The translations under genes and the position numbers were made by a program. Positions 46,010 to 58,724 of a DNA stretch of 64,000 nucleotides are shown here, one piece after another. The notes under the pieces are model-generated. The model had not been told where the DNA came from, did no database searches, and saw nothing but the letters and a program-made list of their open reading frames with translations. Source of the stretch: Toxonevra muliebris (taxonomy: Eukaryota; Arthropoda; Insecta; Diptera; Pallopteridae); NCBI GenBank assembly GCA_963691655.1, contig OY829329.1, positions 18,428,708 through 18,492,707 of the forward strand, read 5' to 3'. Position 1 is the stretch's first letter. Every line of letters starts with the position of its first letter.

Positions 46010-46170
46010 AAGAATAAAAAAAAGTGAGTTATTAAGTAAGTAAATAAGAAAGTAAGTTAGTAAGTAATTAATTAAGCTTGTAATTAAATAGGTTAATATG
46101 TGAATACGTGAGCAATTAAGTAAGTAATTTAGTAAGTGAATAATTAAGTATACAAAAAATTAAGTAAGTA
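46010..46170. repeat. Degenerate (AAGT)n tetranucleotide tract
   Basis: AGTAAGTAAATAAGAAAGTAAG-like sequence with interspersed point changes. Confidence 0.75.
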
Positions 46171-46204
46171 TTAAGACATTTTTTTTATTTCTTTTACAAA
46201 GTTT

Positions 46205-46495
46205 GGTTTGTGCTTTTTCCATCTATCATACCCCGACTAACAATTACTGAATCTTAGATAAAATTTTTTATGAACTTTTGGTACATTTTTTACTCTACCG
46301 ATTGGACTTATATGCCATGACTGACGAGCGTTGTTCTATCAAAAAGTTGACTGACTAAATTTTCATGTTTTATTATTGATAAACTACTTAAAATTTTTTT
46401 TCAGATTTTAAAAAACCGTTGCAAAAACAATTTTTTTTCATTCAAACTTGGCGCCTGACGGACCCATTCTAACGAAAATCTGACTGACTTTATGC
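46205..46495. mobile_element. Solo arm of the foldback element
   Basis: This matches the right arm of the 31954-34226 element from about 33725 to 34005 in the same orientation: TACCCCGACTAACAATTACTGAATC, GACGAGCGTTGTTCTATC and AACGAAAATCTGACTGACT landmarks occur in the same order. It lacks the terminal GTCACGGGCTC, so it is truncated. Confidence 0.85.
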
Positions 46496-47782
46496 TATGC
46501 TTTTAGCTGGTTGAAGTTCATCCAGCTGTTTTTTTTTTTTACTTTCATTTTTCTTTTTCTTTTGGTAAAAATGTTACTTATGTAGAAAAAATAAAGAATA
46601 TTTAGAAAAATTAGATTGCAGTTATGTAAGTTCTCGTGCATAAAAACAAATATATCACACAGAATTCTAAAGAGTCACAAGTTCACGAGTGCCGTATGTT
46701 TTGTTTAACTTTGACTTATGACTTTACGGCATATTGTACATTAACTAAGTATGTATAACTAAATATTAGGTATACATTCATACTTAAGAACTTATAACTA
46801 CATATTTTTATTTATTATTTTTCATTGGTTTTTAAGATTAATTTTTATTAGCTATTGGTGATTAAAAACTTTTACGAAAGCGGATTTATTATTTTCTTTT
46901 GTTTTTTTATAAAATCACGTCACATTTGACAAAGAGAAGATATTTCTGTATAAACACGTGCCAAAAGTTTATATTAAATTGATGAAGTTTTTAGATATAA
47001 ACAATTCATGGTAGATTTATTCTGCAAATCGTGACAATTAATAATTTACTGAATTAAAATTGAATAATTTAACTAACAATTATGTGCATCATCATTTGCT
47101 ATGTTTGACAAAGATAAAATTAAACTTAATCGAGGAGTTCGAATTATATACTGAAATATTTTTATTTTTTTTTTTTCACTACGTGTATTTTCAATGTTAC
47201 TTGACTAAATAATGCTCACGTTTATTGTGATTAGTTTTAGAATAACTAATTTACTAAAAATATATTGTTCTATTATGCAATACCAAAACTTGCCAAACTC
47301 ATAATCATTTCTTTTTTAACATATGAAAACATAGGTGCGTTTCCAAGTAATGGGCACTAATAAATACAAATTTATTATATTTAGTTGATAAAATAATATC
47401 AATAATAATATAAATTCTATAATAAATATTATTTCATTATGTAGTATTAGACTTTAAAACAACAAGATAACGACGACAGTACGAGTACATGACCATAAAT
47501 ATCAATCCCAAAAAAAAGGGCCCATTTACACGTTTGTATTTACTAGGATATTTGGTGTTTGGTCAATTATTTTTATAGAAAAATTCATAGAAAACTTCAA
47601 AGAGATTTAACTTCAAAATATTTTCTTAGTTTATTTAGTAGCTTAAAGCTTCAGGTAAAGTTAAAATGTTTTTTTTTTTGTACAATTTCAAATTATACCT
47701 GGTACTGAATCTGGTGCTTACTCAAAATCTTATCTAAATGGGCTCTTTCCTGTGGAAAATCGACACACATTTGAAATGTATG
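46496..47782. other. Non-coding AT-rich stretch
   Basis: No gene or element recognised; long A/T runs. Confidence 0.45.
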
Positions 47783-49483
47783 TACAGTGAAGGACAAAAG
47801 TCTACATAAACCGCTCCGGATTTTCAGTTCCTTTAAAACGAAAGAATCGAATTGAAAAATGCGGTTTGTAGTTTTATAAACAATGACTAATTATTCATAA
47901 AAAAAAAACAATAAAAACTTGCATACAACATAACGGTAAATTCGCAAACATAACAAAAAATTAACATGTCAAAAGTTTTTACACAGAATGAATCTTTTAA
48001 AGGAATAACTATTTAGCATGAAAAATAACAAAGATATGCCATACACTTTCAATATTTCGTGGGTTTCTCTTGCGGTCTCTTCAAGAGCTATTATGCTATT
48101 GAAGTAAATTTTTTTGAAGAGAAATTTCTTTAGCGGGGATTTGAATTGAAAATGTTGCAACTGGAATCGCGTTTTCGTAGCACTCATAGAGCCTGTCTAC
48201 ACTAGAGCAATTGCTCTTGTAGCAAAACAAGCTTTGCGGATTTATTGTAAGCCACAACAGTGTAGTTATGGTATAAACACAAACAAAGCAACCGACCTCA
48301 ACTTCAACAATAAACAAATCGAATTTTACAAGCTTGTATGGAAAATTTTTTCTGAGATTGGCTGCCGCCTCAACGACGCTACAATAGAATCTATACAAAT
48401 TCTTGCCACTTCAGAATGTTTTCTCTATTGTGAGAGAGGAAACATTGCCATATTTTTCATTAAAAAAGCCAAGTGCTGGAAAGCTTTCATCCGAAAATAT
48501 ACATACCTATGTATTTTTTTCAAATTTGATGGCTTTGACGTTTTTTGCACAAATAAACGAAGTAAATAATTTTATTTTATGCAAAAGTTGTTTCAAATTG
48601 CACAATCTTGAATTTTCCCTTTTATTTTTAGACAATTGAAAACATAAATAAAAAACAATATGAGTTGCAAAAACAACAATTAAATTCAACTGCTTTTGTT
48701 TTGTTTTTCTTCTCTCTCATTGTGTTTATTCTCTCAGGCGGCTGGAGGTCGGCTGCTTTGATTGTGTTTATATCAGCGTTGTTCAAAGACTTGCACGCAG
48801 GCAAATGAGCGTAAGAAATTTCACACATACAGAGCTCATTTCCATTAAAAAAAGTGATCAGTCGATCATAGTGTATGTATAGGTGGCCACCGCTGCTTTA
48901 TACCATTAGTGTGAAGCGTACTCAGAAAAATAAAAATGCAACCCTGAACAAAAATAAAAAAATGACTGTTGTGTATGTGTTAGTGTTTTAGTCTCTTTAC
49001 ACCAGATCTCTGCCTCGCATAAAATATTGCACACATGTTTTTCTCTCGCCTCAGAAATTCGTATTTGTGCAGCATAATTGCTCTCGTGTGGTCTGGCTCT
49101 TACGAAACTAATAAGAAACGAAGTTATGCATATGACGATCGGCTACTTATAATCAAGGAGGTTTAATCTTATATGATTTAGTGAGAGAGCCGAGAGTCGT
49201 GTGTGTGCCGATAAATGTAGAGAGTATCAGCAGAAAAAAAAAACAACACAAAAGAGAAAGAAGAAGACTGTGAAAACTTCAACAAAATGTGTTAATGAAT
49301 TTCGTGCGCTCCAAAAAGCATTGAGAAAGTAATAGGGAACAAGAACTCAGTGGATGGCATTACTAATGGCGGAAATGAAAATAAAATAAGTAAAGCATAT
49401 TGCGTTTTAGTTTTTCTTTTTTTTTTTTTTAATTATATTTACGAATATCCGATGGTGTATGTAGACTTTTGTCTTTCACTGTA
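47783..49483. mobile_element. Tc1-like element with TA target duplication
   Basis: The left end CAGTGAAGGACAAAAGTCTA (47785) and the inverted right end TAGACTTTTGTCTTTCACTG (ending 49481) are flanked by TA on both sides. Total 1.7 kb. No recognisable DDE transposase is seen in its interior, much of which is a nested inverted-repeat element (48189-49099). This copy is non-autonomous or disrupted. Confidence 0.8.
48189..49099. mobile_element. Inverted-repeat element nested in the Tc1-like element
   Basis: GAGCCTGTCTACACTAGAGC then AATTGCTCT at 48189-48217 is mirrored by AATTGCTCTCGTGTGGTCTGGCTC at about 49076-49099. The arms of ~28 bp are ~80% identical. Target duplication not clear. The interior contains short open frames with no recognised product. 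Confidence 0.55.
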
Positions 49484-52400
49484 TGCTATATATATATATC
49501 GCAAATACTTTAGATAAATAAAAGATGTGTGTTTTTCTAATTTGTATTCTTAAGTATTTGTTATTTAAAATTTAATCATTTGATTTTCTGCAATCATGAG
49601 TACTCCCATTTGTTTGATAAGAATCAAACGTATTTCCCTTTAGGTATTTAATAAACAAACAACATGAAAAGCTAAGTACAGGCGTGGCTGAATTTTAAAT
49701 ACCCTACACACCTTCTAATGAATGTATTGTTTTCAATGGTATATTTTGATTTCAATGGTAGGTGGTGTGATTCAATACCTAATTTTGATTATTTTTTAAG
49801 AAATTATTTTATTTATCAGCTTTACTCATTATACCGAAAAAAAGCATGGTAATAATATGAGAAGCGTTAATTGTCTTCAGGAGCTGTAGTCAGCTGTGAC
49901 GGAGTCAAGTGAGGAGTTGGAAGAGAGAGGTTTACAGGGCGGCTGAGATAAGAAAAAAACATGAACAGGGTGAGTCTATTTGCAACCTTTTGAGTGTTAT
50001 AGAGAGTTAAAGGTTTTTCGTCTGCCGTCAGTTTCTTCATTGCTATATTGATTAGAAGTCCTTTACCAGAAATCCTTGACAGTGAATGGTTTTCTGACAT
50101 GTCCCTTTTATATTTCCTGTGGATAGAAAGAAGATTAAAACGCGAATTATTAAGCCAGACTTTTTTAACACCCCAGATCTATTCAGGTTTACATAGTAAA
50201 TTTGACAAATTTATGGCATATTAAAAAGAAGAACATTTTATGCCCTAAACACAATTGAGGCAGATGACCGAAAATCCGCCGACGGGTATCCGCTGTCAAA
50301 ATCAAATCGCACTTACCGTCGCCCATCACAAATATGTTTAAGGAATTACTTTTATGTAATGAATAATGAGTGCCATTAAGAATACTCTACGCATACCGGT
50401 AGAGGTACTAAACGGCCTAGAATTCTCAAACTACACCAGATGAGTTTCAAGTCAGTGTTTTAAGTATACCGAAAAATTGCGAACATTTACGCACATACTT
50501 TTTTTTATTAAACTTTTTCACGAATGACGGTAACAAAAATACAAAAAAACATAAAAAAAAGTCATAAATATGGAAAGTGTAATCTACTTGCAATTTTTTT
50601 GTTCATTTCATTTGAACATTTTATCTTTTGTTTATAATTATGAAGCATAAATTTTTTAATACCATCCACCCACATTTTTGTTTTCCTAATAGAATAATGA
50701 ATAGGTACGAATTGTAATTATAAAACAATAAATTAATTAGTGGACATACATATGTACATATGTGTGTACGCGTATTTAAGTGAACACACCTAGTAAAAAA
50801 GGTTTGTTTATTTTGGCTAGAACTTTATATGAGAATTACATAACTATAATAAATAAAACTTTCATTTTTAGAATTAGTAAAGTGAAGTTTTGACATGAAA
50901 ATTTTTAAATGAAAGGGCATAGCCGGGTTCCCATGCCAAAAATGCCTCAAACCGAATTAAGTTTCGCATAGACCCTTTCAAAGCACTTAATTTAAGAATA
51001 ATTTGGCTAAATTTTCAGACCATTATTTGCAATTTTTAATGAGTAATGGCAGATTCTGTAAATTTCGTTTTTCACATAGGAAAAATCTGAAAAAATTCAC
51101 AGTGATTTTTTGGTTTTGGAGACACATTTGGAATTTTTTCCGCGAATTTTTAATTTTTTAACGCGATATTCGTTTCTGAATTATTTTGGAAAAAGTGTAC
51201 TTCGTAGGTTATTCCAATGCTTGATGTTTTATTTATTTATTTATCGTTTCAATTAGGGTGTGTGTATGAAAGGTGCTACGCCCATTTGCCCAAAATAAAT
51301 TAAACTTTGAACAATGACTTTTAGTAATATTCGGCTATCAGACAACAAAGTTCATTGTGTTCCTTTCTATGGTTACTCAGATATGTAGTTTCAGATATCA
51401 AGTTTGTATGGGAGGTGCCACGCCCAATTGTCCAAAACATCTCATATAACCTCGATGACCTGCCCGTTTACCCAATACATACGCGTGTATGTTATAAAAG
51501 CGATCGATAAATCAGTTCAGGTAATTTAGGCGGACAAACAAATCAAACATTCGCCTTAATACTTTTGTCACTAGATGGCGCCTTAAAGTTTAATTACAGC
51601 GTTGCATTTTATTGAATGACTGAACCATTTGCCATGAGTTAGACCAAGACCTTGCCTAATATGGAGTTTAAGAACCACTAAAGTAGAACTTTGAGATTAA
51701 ACTTCTTTATCAGAACATAGTGAAAACCGATAATTCCAGGAATACTTATTGAAATTAGTTCATATTAATAAAAAAATCTCAGCCTGCAACTTCCGTAATA
51801 TTTTACTCACTCCATCCAGCACAGATATAATCAAAAATCTGTATATTTAGTTAAAATTTCATTCAAACTAATTCACTTTCTTCTACACTCCGATTCAGAA
51901 TGAAATTGTAGATTTTTTTCTCTTTCACTTATCACTTCAGTTATAGTTAAATAGTTGAAAAAAAACCAGACAGCTAGGCGTTCTTTAAATATTGTTCACA
52001 AAAGAAAAAAATTTCAGCAAGTTTTGTTAAAAAACAAATAAAGAAGCATACTTTTGAGCACTTTTAATGATCTGTTGTTTATTTGTTGTATGAAATTAAA
52101 TTCTTTTATAAACCAACTACATATTTTTGAAATTACATAAAAAAACGGATATATTAGGATATATACGCGCGCGATCTACTCGCTTAACTACTTGTTACTG
52201 ACCATTTGCAGTAAAAGAACATTTCGATGCGTGAATGATCGCATGCTGAAGTATGTACTAAAGTTTATATTTGTTTAGCAGTTTGCAAAAAAAAAAAAAA
52301 AAAATATAAGCAACTACAACAATAACAAAAAACTTATCACAGAATAGTTGAGTTGATATATTCTCGCCAGCCAGCCACTGTCACAATACAATAGTAACGT

Positions 52401-52590
52401 AACAATAAACAGAGCCACCGAACAAAAAGAAACCATATCAAATAGGAAGTGATCATATCCGAATATGAGAATATACTACAAAGAAAATTACTGAAACTAT
52501 ACACGTTTATATACTTAAAATAATAAGATAGAAAAACTTCCAAAGAATCCAGTAGATGTTGGTACTAATAATTATTAAAAATGAGCTAAA
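49484..52590. other. Non-coding stretch
   Basis: AT-rich, no gene recognised. A short dispersed phrase (TATGGGAGGTGCCACGCCCA near 51409, with a diverged copy AAAGGTGCTACGCCCA near 51270) marks another old repeat, of the general style of the 142-bp units at 59.5 kb. Confidence 0.45.
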
Positions 52591-52599
52591 TCAGTTGCT

Positions 52600-54400
52600 T
52601 CAGAGTAGAGACCAGAAAAGAGATCAAACTAGATCGAAAATCACATTAGAAGCTATACGTGAGACCAGGAATAAGACAAGACCAAAGACCGAATGAGAAA
52701 CTAGTTCGAAAAAAATAACAGAGAGAAGACCAGACTGTAACAAGACCAACGACCAAGGCCATATAATAGAAAATACCAGAGAGCAGACCAGAACCCAAGG
52801 AAGAGACTAGACCTGAAGCCAAAGTTTGGATCAGAGATCAAACCAGAGTTTAGACATGATAACAAATCTGAAATTAGACCAGCAACCAGAAATCAAATCA
52901 TAGAAGTGAGGCCATAAAATAAACGAAACCAACTAACAGACTCTGCTCGTTAGTCTAAACAGAGACTAAAATAAAGAGGAGATTAAAAAACCCAAGACGA
53001 AAAACTGAACCAAAAAACAGATAAAATCAGAGACAATATCAAACTAAAGACAATATAAAGAACCAAACGAAAGATTTAATTAAAGACTAGACTAAAAAAT
53101 AGACTAGAGCTCAGACCAAAGACGAAACCGAAAACCAGACGGATGACTAGATTAAAAAACAGACTAAGGGCCAGACCACAACCCAGATCCAAGACCAGAC
53201 CAAAGGCAAATTGAACACCAAACGAATGACTAAACTAAAGACCATACGAAAGACTATATCAAAGACCAAATGAAAGACAAAACTAAAGAAAGGACTGAAG
53301 ACTAGATCAAAGACAAAGAAAGAGAGTTGAACTTAAAGAAAGAAATAAAGACTAGACCAAAGACCATACGAAAGACTGAACTAAAGACAACATGAAAACA
53401 AAACGAAAGACTAGACTAAAGACTAGATCAAAAACCAGAAGAAATATGAAGTTAAAGACAGGAATAATAACCAGACAAAAGACCTGATCACAGACCAGAC
53501 TAATACAAAGACCAAGTCAAAGAGCAGACCAAAGGCAAAACTGAAAACAAAACGAAAGACTAGATCAAAGACTAGACCATATCAGGGACTGGACTAAAAA
53601 CCAGGCCGAAGATCACATGAAAAGCAAAACTAAAGGCAGGACTAAAGACTAAACCAAAAACCAGAAGAAAAATTAAACTAAAGAAAATAATAAGGACCAG
53701 ACCCAATACCAGACGAAAAACTGGACTAAAGACCAGACCAAAGGCCAAATGAAAGATTAGACTAAATACCAGACCAAACACTAGACTAACGAACTGATTA
53801 AAGACTAAATCACAGACCATATCGAAGACCGGACCAAACGCAAAACTGAAAACTAGGCGAAAGACTAGACTACAGACCAAATTGAAGATCAGAACAGAGA
53901 CTAGATCAACGACCAAACCAAAGACCAGAAGAAAGAGTAGGCTAAAGACCAGACTAAAGGCTAGAACAAAGACCAGACCACAAACGGGATCAAAGACCAA
54001 ATTATATTAAAGACAAGATTAAACCAAAGACCAGCTGAAGAATTTAACTAAATATAAGACTGAAGACCAGACAAAAGACTAGCTTAAAGACAAAATCAAA
54101 GGTAAAACTGAAAACCAGCCGAAAAACTTGACCAAAGACTACATGAAACACCAAACCATATCAAAAAAGCAGACTAAAAACCAAACGAACAACCAGATGA
54201 AATACTAAACTAAAGACAGGACTAAAACCCAGACCAAAGGGCGGAAGAGAAACTAGACTGAAGACCTAGCCAAAGGTAAGACTAAAGACCAGGTTAAAAA
54301 ACTGACGAAATACCAGACGAAATATCTGATTACAGACCTGGTTATAGAACAAACGAAAGACTTGATCGAAGAGCAGTTTGAAAACTAGGTGAAATATCCA
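52600..54400. repeat. Degenerate 12-bp-period array (AGACCAGACTAA-type)
   Basis: About 1.8 kb of variants of AGACCAGACTAA / AGACCAGATCAA. Minus-strand open frame 53572-54000 is the by-product: its translation is a four-residue rhythm (L-V-F-G/S), which confirms the 12-base period. Not a protein gene. Confidence 0.88.
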
Positions 54401-56090
54401 AAAGTAAAAAATTTAAGGTCGATGTAAAAAATACTATACGGAAACTCAACTCATTTAACCTCGAAATACATTAGCAAAAATCAACGAAGATAATAATAAC
54501 TGGAGCTGTTTGTAAGAGAAAAATTATTCTTTTTGATTTTAGTAGTTATTAAAATAATTATATCTTTGCAGATTCGATGAGACCAACGATGAACATTTTT
54601 TGCTTTCAAGTTCGTCGAAAACTATGCAATTCGGATAAAACCTGACGGCTCTATTCATTTCAAAGAACTTAAATCATTGTTATCAGCCAAGTCCTGATAA
54701 CAATGGCTGCGATTAAAACTGTGCAGATAGTTTGAATCTTTTAGCTAAAATCATGATCTATTAAGGACCTGGAAACCTTGAGATATTTAGAGGCACTAAT
54801 ACTTTTGCTTGCACATTTTTTGAGTCCGAATCTAAATCACTCATTTTTATGCTTGAACTTGAACCCAAAAGTTCGCGGGTTCGAGATCCTGATTCATATA
54901 CTGTTTTTAGCCACTTGCTAATTAAAACACGAATATCAGGTATACAGTGTTTTCCAAAACAACATGCAGGATGTAGGAATCATATTTTCTGTTTTAACGA
55001 TTTTTCAAATTGTATTCACAACATATTCAAATATTTATTCGTAAGTATTCGCAATTATTCGTTATGCAAAGCTTGGAATTCTTAATTCCTGAAAAGCAAA
55101 ATCTTATAAAAATAATCAAATATTAAATGAAAAATTCTATTTCCTAATTGTTTCAACCATTTTTGAATGTAGGGTACACAAAAATTAAAAAGTAAGAAAG
55201 AAACCACAATAACAACAAAATCATATTGAAAAATAATAATCACTCAAACTCACCGTCAGCATAAATTGCGATTCGAGTTGACTTTATCAACTTTTGTAAA
55301 ATATTATTTTATTTTAATTTTATTTATTGTTTGTTTTTCGTTTTTACTTAATGAAACTTTGTGATAAATAACACAAAAATCATTTAAATACTCGTATACT
55401 AAATGTTTTACAAGGAATTTTGATTAGTTGAAACGTTTATATCGGAAGTTAATCTTTTTAGGGAACTTTGTGATCAAAAATCGAGTTTAACTTTCAGTCA
55501 TTGTCATGATAAAGAAATACTGGGATTTTTGCTGATAATAAAGATTTATATGGTTCGAAGTCGTATAATTAACAACAAAGAAATTTGTATCCAAAAAATA
55601 TTTATGCGATTATAAAATTGATGGAATATGGAACTTTCAATTATAGGGCAATCATGTATACAAAAAATGCAAACCATAGTTTGTTAACATTGTGATAAGT
55701 AATATTTATGTATTTTAATACAGAAAACCTCAGGCTCACATAGAAAAATTTCAATTTCAGATTCGAATTCTTTAAAGGATGGAGAAAAGTATATCAGTCA
55801 GGCGCTTTAAAATCAACTATTCTGAGGAAGCTTAATTTTGCTGGGGCGATAATATCACAATCGTGATACTTCTGCTAACCAAAGATGTAAAGCCATAACA
55901 TGGCAAAGGAACTATGTATGATGTATTTTTAGGCTAAATTATGTAAAACTTCCTTGATTGCAAGCTTCCAAGGAATTCAATTATATTCGATATCGAAAAA
56001 ATAAAGGTATAAGTATGTATATAACTGCTTAGGGTAGGCACATTAAGGCTTCAGAAGCTAATGGCTGAATCTTACCAGGAGCTAACGAAA
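54401..56090. other. Non-coding stretch between two array blocks
   Basis: AT-rich; no gene recognised. An open frame at 54849-55085 has no family resemblance. Confidence 0.4.
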
Positions 56091-56094
56091 GATT

Positions 56095-56650
56095 GCTTTA
56101 ATCTTAGATTAAATAGACTAAAAACTAGACCCGAGACCAGACCAAAGACAAAACTAACAACCAGACGAATGACTAGATCAAAGTCTAAATGAAAGGCTAA
56201 ACTAAAGATAAGACTAAAAACCAGATCAAAGACCAGAAGAAAGATGAAATTAACAACAGGGACAAACACCATACCAGACCAATAGAAAACTGAAAACCAA
56301 ACGAAAGACTAGATTAACGACCAGACCATATTAGAGACAAGACTAAAGACCAGATTAAAAACAAGGAGAAAGATGAAACCAAAGACAGGAATTAAGACCA
56401 GACCAAAGACCAGCCAAAAACTAGGCTAAAGACCAAATTAAAGACTACACCACAGAACACCAGCCCAAAGCCAAAATTGACTACGGACCAGACTAAAGAT
56501 CAGAGCAGTCTTTTTCAAAGATCAGACCAAAGACAAGACTGAAGACAAAGCATAGACCAGATGAAAGATTAATTTAAGGACCAGATTAAAGACTGCACTA
56601 CAGACCAAATCAAAGATCAAATCAAAGATAAGACTGCAGACCAAAATATA
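56095..56650. repeat. Degenerate 12-bp-period array, second block
   Basis: Same ACCAGACTAAAG vocabulary and orientation as 52600-54400. The intervening 1.7 kb suggests insertion into, or decay of, one larger array. Confidence 0.85.
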
Positions 56651-57030
56651 TACCGATTCGGGTAAAAATTAATGTTTGGACCTAGTATTTATTTTCTATT
56701 ATTGAACCGATTACGGCAAGTATTGTCAAAAAATTACAAAAACTAATATTCGAGCCTAACAAATGTATTTTTTCAATAAAACTTAAACCGATTCGGGTAG
56801 GTACTACAGAAAGGCTGCAAACCCAATGTTCGAACCTTATTAGGTTTAGAAAATAGGTGTATAATTCCAACAAAATCTAAACCAATTAGGGCAGACATTA
56901 CAGAAAGACAATAAAAACTAATTCCGACAAGTAAATCATAATGTTTGTAAAAACGAATGTTCAGAAAGTGTCTAAGTCCAACAAAATCTGAACTAATTCA
57001 GGTAAGTAGGTATTACAGAGAGGCCTGTTA
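56648..57030. repeat. Degenerate tandem repeat, ACCGATTCGGGTAGG-type
   Basis: ACCGATT-GGGTA/GGCA followed by AGTATTACAGA-AGG and CCAACAAAATCTAAAC recurs near 56651, 56706, 56789, 56881 and 56991. The unit is roughly 55-110 bases. Confidence 0.65.
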
Positions 57031-57520
57031 ATGCCCTGAATGGAATGTTCTCATGAAAGAAACAAATAAAAATTCAATCCTGAAAACTCATAGAGATGAG
57101 ATAATGCAATGCATTTAAAACGAATAAAAAAATCCAAAACTGAAACAAACGGTCAACTAATCAAAATCGACAAGTGTTATCACAAAAAATTAAATCAACC
57201 CAGAGCTATAAGGTTCTTTGAGCTTCCACAGTACGCGATAGCCCAGAAAATCAGATAAACAGAAATAATAATTAAGCAGACATTTTACTTAACCCATTCA
57301 ATCCTAAATAAAAAAATTGTAAAAACTGAAGTTATGCGATTTACATCATTCAACCCAATGACAGCCACAATATCAGACATTATTTTGTTTTTGTTTAAAT
57401 AAAGAGCGAAAAGGCTTAAGTCTTCTTAAGTTGTACTCGCACAAAAAAGTTTAAACGATTAGTTAGATTAGATATGAGCTTTTTCATGTGAATTTAATCT
57501 TTCTATACAGATTTACTAAT
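57031..57520. other. Non-coding stretch
   Basis: No gene. The piece at 57360-57410 (AATATCAGAC, TTTGTTTTTGTTT, AATAAAGAG) resembles 2490-2540. Confidence 0.4.
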
Positions 57521-58724
57521 AACATTGTTCAACAAATGCAAACTTTTGAAAACGAGCGGTGACGGGACAAGTACACTTAGGGTTATGGGGGGTCGCTGAG
57601 CCCGAATCCGTGGTTCGTTTTGCTGTGCTACGTCACATTTGCCATACAAAATTTTAAAATTAAAAATACAGTTCATATTTTTTTTCATCTAAACATCAAT
57701 TTAAAAAAAAAAATTTCTTTTTGATGTGTAAACATTTTAGCTCACGGTATGGGCAAAATTTCAAATGTGTATAATGTAAGAATAACTGTAACGTAAGATG
57801 TAAGATAACTGTAACGTCCAGTTCCCCTCTCACTCGCACTACTGCACGGCATTACTGTGCTACTCTAAACAACAAAGGAAGAGAAAAGTGAAGAAGAGAG
57901 AGAAACTAAAATACGAGCGGAGTTTCTTTGTTTATGTTTCGATCAATTTACTCACACATATATGTACATACGAAAACAAAATGTGCGTGTACATTTATTC
58001 GTGGCAGAATTATTTGTTGGTGTTAAACGTGTGGAGATCAACTATACCATACAAACAGAGAAGTCGACGTAGCAAACACAGGCATTTGATAGGTTTTGCA
58101 TTCAGCTAGTTAGATTGCATTAAAATTAAATATTTTTTTAAATATAAAAACAATACAAAATGATAAGTAATAAGGAATCTAGGTTTCAATGATAGCAAAC
58201 CACGGCATTATAAAAAGTTTGCTTTGTGCATTAACAGGGGTGACCAGTCACCCCACTACTTTTTAAAAGCACCGCAAAGAGATTTGCCTTAACTGCATTT
58301 AATAAAAATAAGACACAATGTATTTTTATTGAAGTAAATAAGTGATTTTATAATAAATAAGTTTGATTTTTTCTGTTTAACATATTTGCTATTTACATAG
58401 ATAAAAAAGTGTTGTCTTTCTAAGGTTAAATGCGGAAAGCAATTATCGTCGATTGAGAATTGATTTGGAGTATGTGTGTACAAATTCATATACCGATACG
58501 TCAAATCAATTCTCAGGCAACGTTATGAAAATTTTCACATCTAATAAAATTTCAGTTGGCTTAACTGTTTACACATCAAATATCTTGCGTGCCTTGCACA
58601 CATCCGTTGTTTTTATTTTTTAACTTTTTAATTTTTTTTAAAAGAGGTAAAAAATTAAAAAAAAAAATAATTCCCCTAAGTGCACTTGCCCCGTCTCTGC
58701 TCATTTTTGGCTGTTGAACAGTGT
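57521..58724. repeat. Inverted-repeat-bounded segment (possible transposon)
   Basis: The left arm (57521-57585: ATTGTTCAACA, GACGGGACAAGTACACTTAGGG) is mirrored by the right arm (58672-58724: CCCTAAGTGCACTTGCCCCGTC, TGTTGAACAGTG). Inner GATGTGTAAACA (about 57723) and TGTTTACACATC (about 58567) are also inverted. The 1.1-kb interior has no recognised coding sequence. Confidence 0.6.

Noticed and set aside
47969..48187. Minus-strand frame as a Tc1 transposase remnant
   Set aside because: It lies in the Tc1-like element, but I could not match any Tc1 block (no DDE motif, no D-N-D-P-K-H).
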